Origin: Tabrizicola caldifontis
Lineage (GTDB): Bacteria; Pseudomonadota; Alphaproteobacteria; Rhodobacterales; Rhodobacteraceae
Direction of reading: 5' to 3'
Length of the DNA: 64,000 bases
Assembly: GCF_004762095.1 (NCBI RefSeq)
Contig: NZ_SIJH01000014.1
Span: 82,140 to 146,139, forward strand
The notes under the pieces were generated by a model. That model saw nothing but the letters and a program-made list of their open reading frames with translations, ran no database searches and had not been told where the DNA came from. Shown here one piece after another: positions 18,487 through 29,384 of this stretch (position 1 is its first letter; the number at the start of each line of letters is the position of its first letter). A program made the translations under genes and the position numbers.

Positions 18487-18582
18487 CACGAGGCGGCTGA
18501 TTAGTCAGGCCCGCTCACAGGGTCAAGGGCAAAAACGTGCTGTGTCTTTCAAAAGGTTCTCTGCGGGCGTATATGCCGGGGC

Positions 18583-19422
18583 ATGAAGGATACAAACAGC
18601 CAGACCGGCCTGCCGTTCATGAAGATGCACGGCGCAGGCAACGACTTCGTGGTGATCGACTCGCGCGGGCGCGCGACGGTCATGACGGCTGGCCTGGCAA
18701 GAGCCGTGGGTGACCGGAACCGTGGCGTGGGGTTCGATCAGCTGGTCGAGATCACCGATGCACCGGGCGCCGATTTCGGGTTGGTGTTCTGGAACAGTGA
18801 CGGCAGTCAGGCGGGGGCCTGCGGCAATGCCACGCGCTGCGTGTCGGACCATGTGATGCGGGGGCGGGGGATAGATCGGGTGACCCTGACCACCGCGCGC
18901 GGCGCGCTGCGGGCCGAACGGGCGGCGGATGGGCGCGTCTGGGTGAACATGGGGCAGCCGCAGCTGGACTGGCAGGCGATTCCCCTGGCGCAGAAGGTTG
19001 ACCACCTGCATCTGCCATTGGCCGGCGATCCTGTGGCCGTGGGAATGGGCAACCCTCACTGCGTGCATTTCGTTCCGGATGCTGAAGCGGTGGACCTTGC
19101 CGCGCTCGGCCCGAAGATCGAGCATGATCCGCTTTTCCCGCAGCGAACCAATGTGGAATTCGCCACTCTGCTTTCGCCATGCCGCATGCGCATGCGCGTT
19201 TGGGAACGGGGTACTGGCATTACCCTTGCGTGCGGATCGGGTGCCTGTGCCACGGCGGTCGCGGCACATCTGCGCGGCATCAGCGGGCCACGTCTGGTGC
19301 TGGAGGTCGATGGCGGCACGCTCGAGGTTGACTGGCGCGATGATGGCGTCTGGCTGACCGGGCCGGTGGCGCGGGTTTTCGACGGGGTGCTTCTGCCCGA
19401 ATTCCTGGCAGCCGTCGCATGA
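18583..19422 (+). CDS. dapF: Diaminopimelate epimerase
   Basis: This PLP-independent epimerase converts LL- to meso-diaminopimelate for lysine and peptidoglycan synthesis. The two catalytic cysteines are visible: Cys80 in GACGNATRC and Cys217 in ACGSGACAT. The N-terminal [12 protein letters not shown] motif is intact. The length of 279 residues is normal. The stop overlaps the start of mtaB by four bases (ATGA), so the two genes are translationally coupled. Confidence 0.95.
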   Translation: MKDTNSQTGLPFMKMHGAGNDFVVIDSRGRATVMTAGLARAVGDRNRGVGFDQLVEITDAPGADFGLVFWNSDGSQAGACGNATRCVSDHVMRGRGIDRVTLTTARGALRAERAADGRVWVNMGQPQLDWQAIPLAQKVDHLHLPLAGDPVAVGMGNPHCVHFVPDAEAVDLAALGPKIEHDPLFPQRTNVEFATLLSPCRMRMRVWERGTGITLACGSGACATAVAAHLRGISGPRLVLEVDGGTLEVDWRDDGVWLTGPVARVFDGVLLPEFLAAVA

Positions 19423-20690
19423 ACGCGCCCGCACATCCCGTGCAAGCGCCGGTCTTTGCCACGCTTGGTTGCCGGCTGAACGCCTACGAGACCGAGGCGA
19501 TGAAGGAACTGGCCGCAGCGGCGGGCCTGTCGGATGCGGTGATCGTGAACACCTGCGCCGTCACCGCCGAGGCGGTGCGCAAGGCCCGGCAGGAGATCCG
19601 GCGCCTGGCGCGGGAAAACCCAGGCGCGCCAATCATCGTGACGGGCTGCGCCGCGCAGACCGAGCCCGAGACCTTCGCCGCCATGCCCGAGGTGACCCGC
19701 GTCGTTGGCAACCACGAGAAGATGCAGGCCGCGACCTGGAAGGCCATCGCTGCGCCGGACCTGATCGGCACGACCGAGAAGGTGCAGGTCGATGACATCA
19801 TGTCGGTGCGCGAGACGGCCGGGCATCTGATCGACGGCTTTGGTCGGCATCGGGCCTATGTGCAGGTGCAGAACGGCTGCGACCACCGCTGCACCTTCTG
19901 CATCATTCCCTATGGCCGGGGCAATTCGCGCTCGGTCCCGGCGGGGGTGGTGGTCGAGCAGATCAGCCGGCTGGTGGACCGCGGTTTCAACGAGGTGGTG
20001 CTGAGCGGGGTGGACCTGACCTCCTGGGGCGCCGACCTGCCCGGCCAGCCGCGGCTGGGCGATCTGGTGCGGCGGATCCTGAAGCTGACCCCGATCCCGC
20101 GCTTGCGGATCAGCTCGATCGATTCCATCGAGGCCGACCCTGCGCTGATGGAAGCGATCGCGACCGAGCCTCGGCTGATGCCGCACCTGCACCTTTCATT
20201 GCAGGCCGGCGACGACCTGATCCTGAAGCGGATGAAGCGGAGGCACCTGCGCGACGACGCCATCCGCTTCTGCGAGGAGGCGCGACGGCTGCGGCCCGAT
20301 ATCGTCTTCGGGGCTGATATCATCGCAGGTTTCCCGACCGAGACCGAGGCGATGTTCCAGCGCAGTCTGGATCTGGTGATCGACTGCGGCCTGACCTTCC
20401 TGCATGTCTTTCCCTTCTCGCCTCGCAAGGGCACCCCTGCCGCGCGGATGCCGCAGGTGAAGGGGCCCGAGATCAGGGACCGTGCGGCACGGCTGCGGGC
20501 GCTGGGCGACCGGGTTCTGATGCAGCACCTTCAGGCGCAGGTCGGCCGGACGCACCGGGTGCTGACCGAAGGTCAGCGCATCGGCCGGACGGAACAGTTC
20601 GCCGAAGTCGTTTTTTCCGCCGATCAGCCCGAGGGCGCGATTCTTGACCTTTCCATCCGGGGCCAGGACGGCGCCCGGCTGCTGGCCTGA
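19419..20690 (+). CDS. mtaB: tRNA t6A37 methylthiotransferase
   Basis: MtaB is a radical-SAM iron-sulfur enzyme that converts t6A37 to ms2t6A in tRNAs reading ANN codons. The N-terminal UPF0004 domain has [22 protein letters not shown] and the third Cys in VTGCAAQ. The radical-SAM motif is [20 protein letters not shown]-like tail ends the 423-residue protein. MtaB rather than MiaB is favoured by the [14 protein letters not shown] and [10 protein letters not shown] patterns. It is coupled to dapF, an arrangement I recall as common in Rhodobacterales. Confidence 0.92.
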   Translation: MNAPAHPVQAPVFATLGCRLNAYETEAMKELAAAAGLSDAVIVNTCAVTAEAVRKARQEIRRLARENPGAPIIVTGCAAQTEPETFAAMPEVTRVVGNHEKMQAATWKAIAAPDLIGTTEKVQVDDIMSVRETAGHLIDGFGRHRAYVQVQNGCDHRCTFCIIPYGRGNSRSVPAGVVVEQISRLVDRGFNEVVLSGVDLTSWGADLPGQPRLGDLVRRILKLTPIPRLRISSIDSIEADPALMEAIATEPRLMPHLHLSLQAGDDLILKRMKRRHLRDDAIRFCEEARRLRPDIVFGADIIAGFPTETEAMFQRSLDLVIDCGLTFLHVFPFSPRKGTPAARMPQVKGPEIRDRAARLRALGDRVLMQHLQAQVGRTHRVLTEGQRIGRTEQFAEVVFSADQPEGAILDLSIRGQDGARLLA

Positions 20691-20697
20691 TCGCGCT

Positions 20698-20746
20698 GCC
20701 CTGTCGCAAACGCCCGGCGATGGCGGGAAACCGAGATCGACAGGGC
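20698..20746. repeat. Nested inverted repeat between mtaB and the glycerate kinase gene
   Basis: GCCCTGTCG (20698-20706) pairs with CGACAGGGC (20738-20746), and an inner CCCG/CGGG pair can stack inside. It begins eight bases past the mtaB stop. There is no U-run, so it may be a Rho-type end or a processed RNA structure. Confidence 0.4.
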
Positions 20747-20799
20747 CGGCCGAATCGTCATGATCGGGCGGGGCAGATGCCTTGTGAGGACCGGCAGCC

Positions 20800-22059
20800 G
20801 TGACCGATGAGGACCGCGCTTTCCTGACCGCCTTGTTCCGCTCTGCGGTGGCGGCGGCCGACCCGGAACGGGCACTGGCCGCACATCTGCCCGCCCGGCC
20901 TCGGGGCCGCACGGTCGTCGTCGGCGCGGGCAAGGGGGCGGCGCAGCTGGCGGCGGCCTTCGAGCGGCTCTGGGACGGGCCGCTGGGGGGCGTGGTTGTC
21001 ACCCGATACGGCTACGGCTGCCCGACGCGCAGCATTCGCGTGATGGAGGCAGCGCATCCCGTGCCCGATCCGGCGGGACTTGCGGCCTCGGCGGCGCTGT
21101 TCGACGCAGTTCGTGGCCTTGGCCCAGATGATCTGGTAGTGGCGCTGGTCTGCGGCGGCGGTTCGGCCCTGCTGCCCTGTCCGCCGGGCAACCTGACGCT
21201 GGAGGACGAGGTGGCGCTGAACCGGGCGTTGCTGGCCTCGGGGGCGCCGATCTCGGTGATGAATGCGATCCGCAAGCAGGTGTCGGGCATCAAGGGCGGG
21301 CGGCTGGCGGCGGCCTGCCATCCGGCGCGGGTGGTCACTCTGGTGGTTTCGGACGTGCCGGGTGATGATCCGGCCCAGGTTGCCAGCGGACCGACCGTGC
21401 CCGATGCGACGACACGGGAGCAGGCCCGGGCGCTGGTTGCCAGCTGGCGGATCGACCTGCCGCCGCGGGTGGCTGGCTGGCTGGCCGGAGACGCAGAGCC
21501 CGCGCCCCTGCCGGATGATCCGGTCTTTGCCCGCAATGAGGTGCATGTCATCGCCTCGGCCCGGCTGTCGCTTGAGGCCGCCGCGCAACGGGCCCTGGCG
21601 ATGGGTGTTCCGGCCGTGATCCTGTCGGACGCCATCGAGGGCGAGGCGCGTGATGTGGGCCGGGTTCATGGCGCGATCGCCCGCGAGGTGGCGGCCCGCA
21701 ACCGCCCCTTTCCGCGCCCCGTGGCGATCCTGTCGGGCGGAGAGACGACGGTAACCTTGCGCGGCAGTGGAAAAGGCGGGCGGAACAGCGAATTCCTGCT
21801 GGCCCTGGCGCTGGCGGCGGAAGGGGTGCCCCTTGCGGCACTGGCTGCGGATACCGACGGTATCGACGGGTCCGAGGACAACGCAGGCGCCTTTGCCACC
21901 GGCGCCAGCGCAGCGCGGCTGCGGGCTCTGGGGCATGACCCTGCTGCGCTTCTGGCTGCCAATGACGCCTACACTGCCTTTGCGGTCCTGGGCGACCTGT
22001 TCGTTCCCGGCCCCACCGGCACGAACGTCAACGATTTCCGCGCGATCCTCTTGCGCTAA
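20800..22059 (+). CDS. Glycerate 2-kinase (GckA/TtuD, MOFRL family)
   Basis: This 419-residue member of the DUF4147/MOFRL family phosphorylates D-glycerate to 2-phosphoglycerate, feeding glycolate, serine or tartronate metabolism into glycolysis. Older annotation calls these hydroxypyruvate reductases. Key stretches are [43 protein letters not shown] and, near the C-terminus, [21 protein letters not shown]. It starts with GTG behind GAGGA at good spacing. The terminal NDAYTAF and [10 protein letters not shown] are conserved. It stands alone before creatinase. Confidence 0.9.
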   Translation: MTDEDRAFLTALFRSAVAAADPERALAAHLPARPRGRTVVVGAGKGAAQLAAAFERLWDGPLGGVVVTRYGYGCPTRSIRVMEAAHPVPDPAGLAASAALFDAVRGLGPDDLVVALVCGGGSALLPCPPGNLTLEDEVALNRALLASGAPISVMNAIRKQVSGIKGGRLAAACHPARVVTLVVSDVPGDDPAQVASGPTVPDATTREQARALVASWRIDLPPRVAGWLAGDAEPAPLPDDPVFARNEVHVIASARLSLEAAAQRALAMGVPAVILSDAIEGEARDVGRVHGAIAREVAARNRPFPRPVAILSGGETTVTLRGSGKGGRNSEFLLALALAAEGVPLAALAADTDGIDGSEDNAGAFATGASAARLRALGHDPAALLAANDAYTAFAVLGDLFVPGPTGTNVNDFRAILLR

Positions 22060-22190
22060 TGGCGCGGCCATCTGCTGTCGGCTGACGGCTGGACCGGCGC
22101 AAATAGCAGGATTTCCATAACAAATTTCTGGCTGCTTCCCTGGGGCAGTAATGTCCGGCCAGCGCCTTCGAACAGGGAAAGGATCACGCG

Positions 22191-23405
22191 ATGACCGACG
22201 ACATGCTGCATGTCATGGAATGGCACAATGGGGAGAAGGACTATTCACCCTTCTCCGACGCCGAAATGAAGCGCCGTCAGGATGACGTGCGCGGCTGGAT
22301 GGCCGCGAACAACGTCGATGCGGCGCTTTTCACCAGCTATCACTGCATCAACTACTATTCCGGCTGGCTTTACTGCTACTTCGGCCGGAAATACGGCATG
22401 GTGATCACCCAGGATGCAGCGACCACCATCTCGGCCGGGATCGACGGCGGCCAGCCCTGGCGCCGGACCTTCGGCAACAACATCACCTACACCGACTGGC
22501 GGCGCGACAACTACTACCGGGCAGTCCGGCAGCTGACGCCGGGCGTCAAGCGGCTGGGGATCGAGTTCGACCATGTCAGCCTTGATTTCCGCAATGCGCT
22601 GGAGGCGGCGCTGCCGGGGGTGGAGTTCGTCGATGTGTCCCAGCCCTCGATGTGGATGCGCACCATCAAGTCGGCCGAGGAGCAGAAGCTGATCCGGACT
22701 GGCGCACGGATCGCCGACGTGGGCGGCTGGGCCGTGGCCAAGGCCGTCAAGGCGGGCGTGCCGGAACATGAGGTCGCCATCGCCGGGACCAGTGCGATGA
22801 TCCGCGAGATCGCAAGTTCCTTCCCCTTCGTGGAACTGATGGACACCTGGACCTGGTTCCAGTCGGGCATCAACACCGATGGTGCGCACAACCCGGTGAC
22901 GAACAAGAAGGTCAAGTCGGGCGAGATCCTGTCGCTCAACACCTTCCCGATGATCTTCGGCTACTACACCGCGCTGGAGCGGACGCTCTTCTGCGACCAT
23001 TGCGACGACGCGAGCCTCGACATCTGGGAGAAGAACGTCGCCGTGCACCGCCGGGGCCTGGAGCTCATCAAGCCCGGCGCCAAGTGCAACGAGATCGCGC
23101 TGGAACTGAACGACATGTACCGCCAGTGGGATCTCCTGAAATACCGCAGCTTCGGCTACGGCCATTCCTTCGGCGTCCTTTCGCACTACTACGGCCGCGA
23201 GGCCGGGGTGGAACTGCGCGAGGACATCGAGACGGAACTGAAGCCCGGCATGGTGGTGTCGATGGAGCCGATGGTCATGCTGCCGGAAGGCACGCCAGGG
23301 GCAGGCGGCTACCGCGAACACGACATCCTGATCGTGACCGAGACGGGCGCCGAGAACATCACCGGCTTCCCCTTCGGACCGGAACACAACATCATCAAGA
23401 ACTGA
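22191..23405 (+). CDS. Creatinase (creatine amidinohydrolase)
   Basis: Creatinase hydrolyses creatine to sarcosine and urea. This 404-residue protein has the pita-bread (M24) fold without the metal site and closely follows Pseudomonas creatinase along its length: TSYHCINYYSG, DGGQPWRR, TWTWFQSGINTDGAHNPVT and FGYGHSFGVLSHYYGREAG. His233 matches the catalytic His232; Glu263 and Glu359 (MEPMVMLPEG) match the guanidinium-binding acids. A GGGAAAGG site is upstream. It converges on the creatininase gene, with an intrinsic terminator behind each. Confidence 0.95.
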   Translation: MTDDMLHVMEWHNGEKDYSPFSDAEMKRRQDDVRGWMAANNVDAALFTSYHCINYYSGWLYCYFGRKYGMVITQDAATTISAGIDGGQPWRRTFGNNITYTDWRRDNYYRAVRQLTPGVKRLGIEFDHVSLDFRNALEAALPGVEFVDVSQPSMWMRTIKSAEEQKLIRTGARIADVGGWAVAKAVKAGVPEHEVAIAGTSAMIREIASSFPFVELMDTWTWFQSGINTDGAHNPVTNKKVKSGEILSLNTFPMIFGYYTALERTLFCDHCDDASLDIWEKNVAVHRRGLELIKPGAKCNEIALELNDMYRQWDLLKYRSFGYGHSFGVLSHYYGREAGVELREDIETELKPGMVVSMEPMVMLPEGTPGAGGYREHDILIVTETGAENITGFPFGPEHNIIKN

Positions 23406-23427
23406 TCCCCCATCGGGACAGCGCGAC

Positions 23428-23453
23428 AGGGGCCGGGTCATCCGGCCCCTTTT
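23428..23453 (+). terminator. Rho-independent terminator of creatinase
   Basis: GGGGCCGG and CCGGCCCC form a perfect 8-bp stem with a five-base loop, followed by TTTTGC. It starts 23 bases after the creatinase stop. Confidence 0.85.
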
Positions 23454-23473
23454 GCTTGCACCCCGCGACCGGT

Positions 23474-23500
23474 CAAAGAAAAAGGGGGCCGAAGCCCCCC
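23474..23500 (-). terminator. Rho-independent terminator of creatininase
   Basis: On the minus strand GGGGGC and GCCCCC pair around a TTCG tetraloop, and the run TTTTTCTTT follows. It lies 23 bases past the creatininase stop, back to back with the creatinase terminator, so the two transcripts are insulated. Confidence 0.88.
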
Positions 23501-23522
23501 AGGTCACCAGGAAGAAGCTTGC

Positions 23523-24299
23523 TCAGCCGAACTCGGCCCGCAGCGCGCCGACGATGCCCGCCGTGCAGACCTCAAGCAGGATGTGCCCCTTTTCGACCGA
23601 GGCGTCCTTCGGCGAGGACAGCGTGCCCGAAGGGGGCGTCCATTCCGGCTTGACCGGGTAGACGTCATAGGGCGGGAAGGTCGCGGGCGCATGATCCACC
23701 GCGCGGTCGAGATGGACGTGTTCGGGATGCAGCGCCAGCATCAGCGATGTCTCCAGCACGCCGCCGTGTTCCACGTCCCAGCCGGGGAAGCCGCCAGGAT
23801 ACAGTCTGGCGATGGCCTCCTTGTGGACGAAATCCCAGTAGGACAGCACCACGATTTTCATGTCGGTGATCCCGTCCCAGCGCAGTTCGCGCAGGGCAAG
23901 GTCGATGCCTTCGACGATGAACCAGGAATTCTCGAAATGGCCGTTCACAAGGCAGATCCTGCGCACGCCGTGGCGGGCGAATTCCTTGATCACGTCCTTC
24001 AGTGCCGCGACCAGCGTGGCACCGTCCAGGCTGGTCGTGCCCGGCAGGTGGTTCCCGCCACCCGATTTCTGGTGCGACTTGTAGCCATAGGTGAAGGGCG
24101 GCGCGACGAGGGCTCCGATTTCAAGCGCAACACGGCGGGCGAATTCGGTGGGCAGAAGCACGTCCACATGCAAGGGCATGTGGTGGCCGTGCTGTTCCAT
24201 CGACCCGATCGGAATCAGGATCGGTGTCTGCCCGCCCTTCACGGCGGCGGCGTAGTCGGGCCAGGTCAGCTCCGAGGCGAAGGCGGTCGTGTGTTTCAT
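23523..24299 (-). CDS. Creatininase (creatinine amidohydrolase)
   Basis: Creatininase interconverts creatinine and creatine. The 258-residue protein carries the binuclear metal ligands in IGSMEQHGHHMPLHVD (Glu35, His37, Asp46) and VNGHFENS (His121, Glu123), matching Glu34, His36, Asp45, His120 and Glu122 of the Pseudomonas enzyme. SGGGNHLPGTTSLDG and WDVEHGGVLETSLML are also kept. The start at MKHTTAFASEL is set by homology; no strong ribosome site is seen. It is divergent from a LysR gene and should supply creatinase with creatine. Confidence 0.95.
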   Translation of the reverse strand: MKHTTAFASELTWPDYAAAVKGGQTPILIPIGSMEQHGHHMPLHVDVLLPTEFARRVALEIGALVAPPFTYGYKSHQKSGGGNHLPGTTSLDGATLVAALKDVIKEFARHGVRRICLVNGHFENSWFIVEGIDLALRELRWDGITDMKIVVLSYWDFVHKEAIARLYPGGFPGWDVEHGGVLETSLMLALHPEHVHLDRAVDHAPATFPPYDVYPVKPEWTPPSGTLSSPKDASVEKGHILLEVCTAGIVGALRAEFG

Positions 24300-24365
24300 G
24301 GTGGCCAAAATCTGCAAGGGTGATGGCGAAAATCTACGTTGCCGGAGGTGCATAAGGAAAATAGA

Positions 24366-24394
24366 TTGCCCCAATGCTTCCATTGGCGGGGCAA
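24366..24394. promoter_or_regulatory. Inverted repeat in the creatininase/LysR divergent promoter
   Basis: TTGCCCC (24366-24372) and GGGGCAA (24388-24394) form an inverted repeat whose spacer also holds AATG/CATT. It ends four bases before the LysR ATG, within the 99-base gap shared with creatininase. A LysR operator with autoregulation is the simplest reading; an mRNA hairpin over the LysR start is the alternative. Confidence 0.5.
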
Positions 24395-24398
24395 ATCC

Positions 24399-25292
<894 letters not shown>

Positions 25293-25418
25293 CGAAATCG
25301 CGGGCCATATAACCGGCGCTTATCAATGGATTTCAAGAACCGATTTTGTTCTCGCCTTCCGGTCTCCTAACGTCGCAGCCACGAACACGGCCTTGCGGCT
25401 GAAACGGGGAGTATCGGA

Positions 25419-26543
25419 ATGACCAAGACCGAGGTGATTGCAAAGGGCCTGACGCGCCGGGCACTTCTTGCGTCCGGGGCAGCCGCGCTGGCCACGCCCA
25501 TGCTGTCGCGCCGCGCCTTCGCCGCGCCGACCGAGTTGACGATGCTGGCCTGGTATGGCCACGCCGAGCCCGACATCGTGGCCGAGTTCGAGGCCGAGAA
25601 CAACGTCAAGTTCGTGCCGAAATACTACACCGGCGGTGACAACATGCTGGGCCTGATCTCGCAATCGCCGCCCGGCACCTTCGACGTGATCCTGTCGGAT
25701 GCCGAATATGTCCAGGCGCTGAACGCGGCGGGCTATGTCGAGGAGCTGGACCCGGCCGACTATGCGCTGGATGAATACTTCCCCGAATTCCAGCAGTTCC
25801 CGGGAAACTGGCAGGACGGCAAGCTGTTCTCGCTGGTCACGCGCTTCGGGTTCCTCGGCGTGGCCTACAACACCGACGCGCTGACCGAGGCCGAAGCTGC
25901 GACCTACAATGTGTTCTGGGCCGAAAAGCTTAAGGGCAAGGTCGGCCATTTCGACTGGCACCTGCCCAACCTCGGGCAGATGAGCCTTCTCAACGGCAAC
26001 CCCGCCCCCTACGACATCGACGAGACCGCCTGGGAGGCGGTCAAGGAAAAGACCATGTCGCTGCGGCCCCAGATCGGCGGGTTCTTCGACTATGGCGGCA
26101 CCTTCTCGTCCTTGAACGACGGGCAGATGCTGGCCTTCTGCGGTATCGGTGACTGGATCACCGGGGTTCTGGAGAAGAACGGCGCCAAGGTGCGCACCGT
26201 GATCCCGGAAGAGGGCGGGCTGCAATGGTCGGAATGCTTCTCGATCGGCAAGGGTTCGCAGAAGGCGGATCTCGCGAAGAAGTGGATCCAGTACATCACC
26301 TCGGCCAAGGGTCAGGCAAAATCGGCCCAGATGGCGGCCTATCCGGCGCTGATCCCGAACGCGAAGGGCTGGGAGGTCCTGCAGGCCGAGAACCCGGATG
26401 AAGCCAGGCGTCAGGGCATGACCAAGGACGCCGGCAACGTGATGGACATGATCCGGGCTGGCCGGATCAAGTATCGCGAATGGCCCATCCAGCAGGATCT
26501 TGAGACCTGGAACGACTTCTGGTCCGAATACAAGGGTGCCTGA
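25419..26543 (+). CDS. Polyamine-type ABC transporter substrate-binding protein
   Basis: This 374-residue periplasmic binding protein resembles PotD/PotF. A Tat-type signal, [19 protein letters not shown], precedes RAFAAPTELTMLAWYGHAEP. ATG follows CGGGGAG. It is the first gene of an SBP-permease-permease-ATPase operon with two-base or overlapping junctions. Polyamine-type systems take cationic or guanidino-like solutes. Placement directly after creatininase and its LysR gene makes creatinine or creatine the leading ligand guess, but this is inference only. Confidence 0.88.
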   Translation: MTKTEVIAKGLTRRALLASGAAALATPMLSRRAFAAPTELTMLAWYGHAEPDIVAEFEAENNVKFVPKYYTGGDNMLGLISQSPPGTFDVILSDAEYVQALNAAGYVEELDPADYALDEYFPEFQQFPGNWQDGKLFSLVTRFGFLGVAYNTDALTEAEAATYNVFWAEKLKGKVGHFDWHLPNLGQMSLLNGNPAPYDIDETAWEAVKEKTMSLRPQIGGFFDYGGTFSSLNDGQMLAFCGIGDWITGVLEKNGAKVRTVIPEEGGLQWSECFSIGKGSQKADLAKKWIQYITSAKGQAKSAQMAAYPALIPNAKGWEVLQAENPDEARRQGMTKDAGNVMDMIRAGRIKYREWPIQQDLETWNDFWSEYKGA

Positions 26544-26545
26544 CC

Positions 26546-27478
26546 ATGGTGCCTGAGCCCCAGGCCCTGACATTGCCGGCTGGCGGGGCTTCCCTGCCGG
26601 CCGGCGCCCCATCAGCCGGAGTGCGCCCGACGATGCGACGCAGGATTTCCCTTTACGGCATGACCTTCGCACTGCCGCTTCTGATCTGGCAGATCCTGTT
26701 CTTCTTCTTTCCGCTGGTCTTCCTGGTCGCCCTGTCGTTCTGGACGGTCAGGAACTTCGCCATGCAGCCCGATTTCGACACGGTGAACTGGGCGACGATG
26801 TATGGCCGCACGGTCTTCTGGCAGGCCTACGGCACGACGCTGGCGCTGGCCGCCGCGGCATCCGTTCTGACCAGCTTGCTGGCCTTTCCCGCCGCCTATG
26901 CCATCGCCTTCAAGCTTTCTGACAGCGCCCGGCGCTGGGCGATCTTCCTGATGGTGATCCCCTTTTTCACCAGCTACCTGGTGCGCGTCTATTCCTGGCA
27001 GATCTTCCTGTCGGACAATGGCATCATCAATGTGATCCTTGGCTGGGTCGGCCTCGGGCCCTTCCCGATGCTGAACACGGTCTTGGCCACGATGATCGGC
27101 TACCTCACGCTCAGCTTCCCGCTGGTCGTCCTTCTGCAACTCTTCAGCCTGGCCTTCATCGACCGCACCCTGATCGAGGCCGCGCACAACCTGCGCTGCG
27201 GGCGCGTCCGCACCGTGTTCGAGGTGGTCATCCCCTCGGCCCGCACCGGCCTGGTCATTGCAGCGCTCTTTGCCTTCATCCTGTCGTTCGGCGATTTCGT
27301 AAGCCCGATCTACCTGGGCGGCGGTGACCCGACGACCCTGTCGATCCTGATCACCGACACCACAAAATCCGGCCAGCAGTGGCCCCGTGCAGCAGTCATT
27401 GCACTGACCATGATCGGCACGCTGATGGTCGTGGCCTTCGCTGCCGTCAAATTCGCCTACAAGGGGAAATCGACATGA
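26546..27478 (+). CDS. ABC transporter permease (PotB/PotH type)
   Basis: This 310-residue inner-membrane permease has about six helices after a hydrophilic N-terminal tail of ~35 residues. The EAA loop that contacts the ATPase reads IEAAHNLRCGRVRTVF. It begins two bases after the SBP stop and overlaps the next permease by ATGA, so the proteins are made together. It would pair with the 27475 permease to form the import channel. Confidence 0.9.
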   Translation: MVPEPQALTLPAGGASLPAGAPSAGVRPTMRRRISLYGMTFALPLLIWQILFFFFPLVFLVALSFWTVRNFAMQPDFDTVNWATMYGRTVFWQAYGTTLALAAAASVLTSLLAFPAAYAIAFKLSDSARRWAIFLMVIPFFTSYLVRVYSWQIFLSDNGIINVILGWVGLGPFPMLNTVLATMIGYLTLSFPLVVLLQLFSLAFIDRTLIEAAHNLRCGRVRTVFEVVIPSARTGLVIAALFAFILSFGDFVSPIYLGGGDPTTLSILITDTTKSGQQWPRAAVIALTMIGTLMVVAFAAVKFAYKGKST

Positions 27479-28296
27479 GCGGTGCCGCCGATCTGAACCG
27501 CAACCGCGCGGTGGACTGGGCGCTGATGGTCTACATCCTGCTGGCCTATGCCTTCGTCTTCGCCCCCATCGCGGCAAGCTTCGTCTTCAGTTTCAATTCC
27601 GACCGCTTCCCCTCGCTGCCGCTGGGAGAGTTCTCGCTGGAATGGTATCGTGCGGTGGCCAACGACCCGCTGGTCTGGCAGGGCGCGCGCAACACCCTTC
27701 TGGTGGGTGTCGCGGTCGGCGTGATCTCGACCGTTCTGGGCTTCGGGGCGGCCTACACCGACTATCGTTACCGGTTCGCGGGCAAGCAGGTCTATCTGGC
27801 CCTGGCGCTGCTGCCGCCGACGATTCCCGTGGTCATCCTGGGGCTTGCGATGCTGGCCTATCTGTCCCGCATCAACCTGTCGGGCAATGCGCTGTCGGTC
27901 ATCATCTCTCATGTCGTCGTCTGCGCCCCCTTCGCCATGGCGATCATCCGGCTGCGCCTGTCGCAGATGGACCCGGCGCTGGAGCCCGCCGCCTGGAACC
28001 TCGGCGCCTCGGAATGGGCAGCGATGCGGCATGTCATCATTCCGTTCTGCGCGCCCGCGATCCTTGGCGCGCTCTTCATCACCATGGCCGTCTCGTTCGA
28101 CGAATTCGCCGTGGCCTGGTTCGTCTCGGGCCTGAACGAGACGCTGCCCGTCAAGGTGCTGGGCTTCCTGCAAGGTCAGGTCAGCCCGCGGATCAACGCG
28201 ATCGGCACCTTCGTCTTCATCCTTTCCATGAAGCTTGTGATCCTGGCACAGCTGCTGCTGTCCGGTCGCAGCGCCAGGGTGCCCGAAAAGGAGTAG
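27475..28296 (+). CDS. ABC transporter permease (PotC/PotI type)
   Basis: The 273-residue permease starts at an ATG overlapping the stop of the preceding permease by four bases; the same frame is open further left but only through that gene. Its EAA loop is EPAAWNLGASEWAAMRHVII. About six membrane segments are evident, with the first at LMVYILLAYAFVFAPIAA. It is the second half of the heterodimeric import channel. Confidence 0.9.
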   Translation: MSGAADLNRNRAVDWALMVYILLAYAFVFAPIAASFVFSFNSDRFPSLPLGEFSLEWYRAVANDPLVWQGARNTLLVGVAVGVISTVLGFGAAYTDYRYRFAGKQVYLALALLPPTIPVVILGLAMLAYLSRINLSGNALSVIISHVVVCAPFAMAIIRLRLSQMDPALEPAAWNLGASEWAAMRHVIIPFCAPAILGALFITMAVSFDEFAVAWFVSGLNETLPVKVLGFLQGQVSPRINAIGTFVFILSMKLVILAQLLLSGRSARVPEKE

Positions 28297-28301
28297 GCCC
28301 C

Positions 28302-29381
28302 ATGACCCGCGATACCCTGGTTTCCTTCGAAGGTGTGGTGAAACGTTTCGGTGCCTTCGTCGCCGTGCAGAAGCTGGATTTCGAGATCAAGAAGGGCGAG
28401 TTCCTGGCGATCATGGGCTCGTCGGGCTGCGGCAAGACCACGACGCTGCGGATGCTCGCGGGGCTCGAGGCGCCGACCGAGGGCGTGATCCGCCTTGCCG
28501 GCAAGCCGATCAACGACCTGCCGACCTGGTGCCGGGACACACCTATGGTCTGGCAGAGCCTTGCGCTGTTTCCCTTCCTGAACGTCCGCGAGAACGTCGA
28601 ATTCGCGCTGAAGATGCGCGGCGTGGGCAAGGCGGAACGGCGGCGGCGGGCCGAACACTGGCTTGAACGGATGCAGATCGCCGAATTCGCCGAACGCAAC
28701 ATCTCGCAGCTTTCAGGAGGCCAAAGGCAGCGGGTGGCGCTTGCGCGGTCCTTGGTGGTGGAGCCAGAGATCCTGCTTCTTGACGAGCCGCTTTCGGCGC
28801 TCGACGCGGCGCTGAAGGTCCGGATGCAGTCGGTGCTGAAGAACCTGCAGCGCGAGACCGGGATCACCTTCGTCTATGTCACGCACAGCCAGTCCGAGGC
28901 CTTTTCCATGGCCGACCGCGTGGTGATCATGAGCCGGGGCAAGATCGAACAGATCGGCACACCGCAGGAAATCTACCGCACCCCGCGCACGCGGTTCGTG
29001 GCGGATTTCCTGGGATCGTCAAACCTTTTCACGGGTACCGTCCGCAAGGCTGGCGCAGGGCTGGAACTTGACAGCCCGGTCGGTCGTCTGCGGCTTGCCG
29101 GCGGGGCTGAGGCCGGAACGTCGGCCACGATCACGGTTCTGGATACCAAGACCCATCTCAGCGTTGCCCCGCCGGCCGGGAATGTGAACGCGGTGCCGGT
29201 CAGGGTGATCGGCGAGGAATTCGTCGGCGCGACCGCGACAGTCTATCTGGAGACGGCGCAGGGCCAGGAAATCCGGGTGCAGAAGGGACATGACGAACTG
29301 GCCGACCTGCCCCTTGGCATCGGTCAGCCACTGTTTGCCTGGTGGATGCCCGAAGATGCCCATCTTGTCGCGGAAGGCTGA
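28302..29381 (+). CDS. ABC transporter ATP-binding protein (PotA type)
   Basis: The 359-residue ATPase has Walker A MGSSGCGKTT, signature LSGGQRQRVALARSL, Walker B ILLLDEPLSALD and the switch His in YVTHSQSEAF. A C-terminal TOBE-type domain extends from about residue 240, as in PotA/UgpC. A GGAG site is six bases ahead of ATG 28302. It completes the importer and is followed three bases later by a small ORF. The substrate is shared with the SBP gene and is not known. Confidence 0.92.
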   Translation: MTRDTLVSFEGVVKRFGAFVAVQKLDFEIKKGEFLAIMGSSGCGKTTTLRMLAGLEAPTEGVIRLAGKPINDLPTWCRDTPMVWQSLALFPFLNVRENVEFALKMRGVGKAERRRRAEHWLERMQIAEFAERNISQLSGGQRQRVALARSLVVEPEILLLDEPLSALDAALKVRMQSVLKNLQRETGITFVYVTHSQSEAFSMADRVVIMSRGKIEQIGTPQEIYRTPRTRFVADFLGSSNLFTGTVRKAGAGLELDSPVGRLRLAGGAEAGTSATITVLDTKTHLSVAPPAGNVNAVPVRVIGEEFVGATATVYLETAQGQEIRVQKGHDELADLPLGIGQPLFAWWMPEDAHLVAEG

Positions 29382-29384
29382 GCC

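Noticed and set aside
22191..23405. DMSP lyase DddP or X-Pro aminopeptidase instead of creatinase
   Set aside because: DddP and creatinase share the M24 fold, but the segments around His233 and the whole-length pattern follow Pseudomonas creatinase, and creatininase is adjacent.
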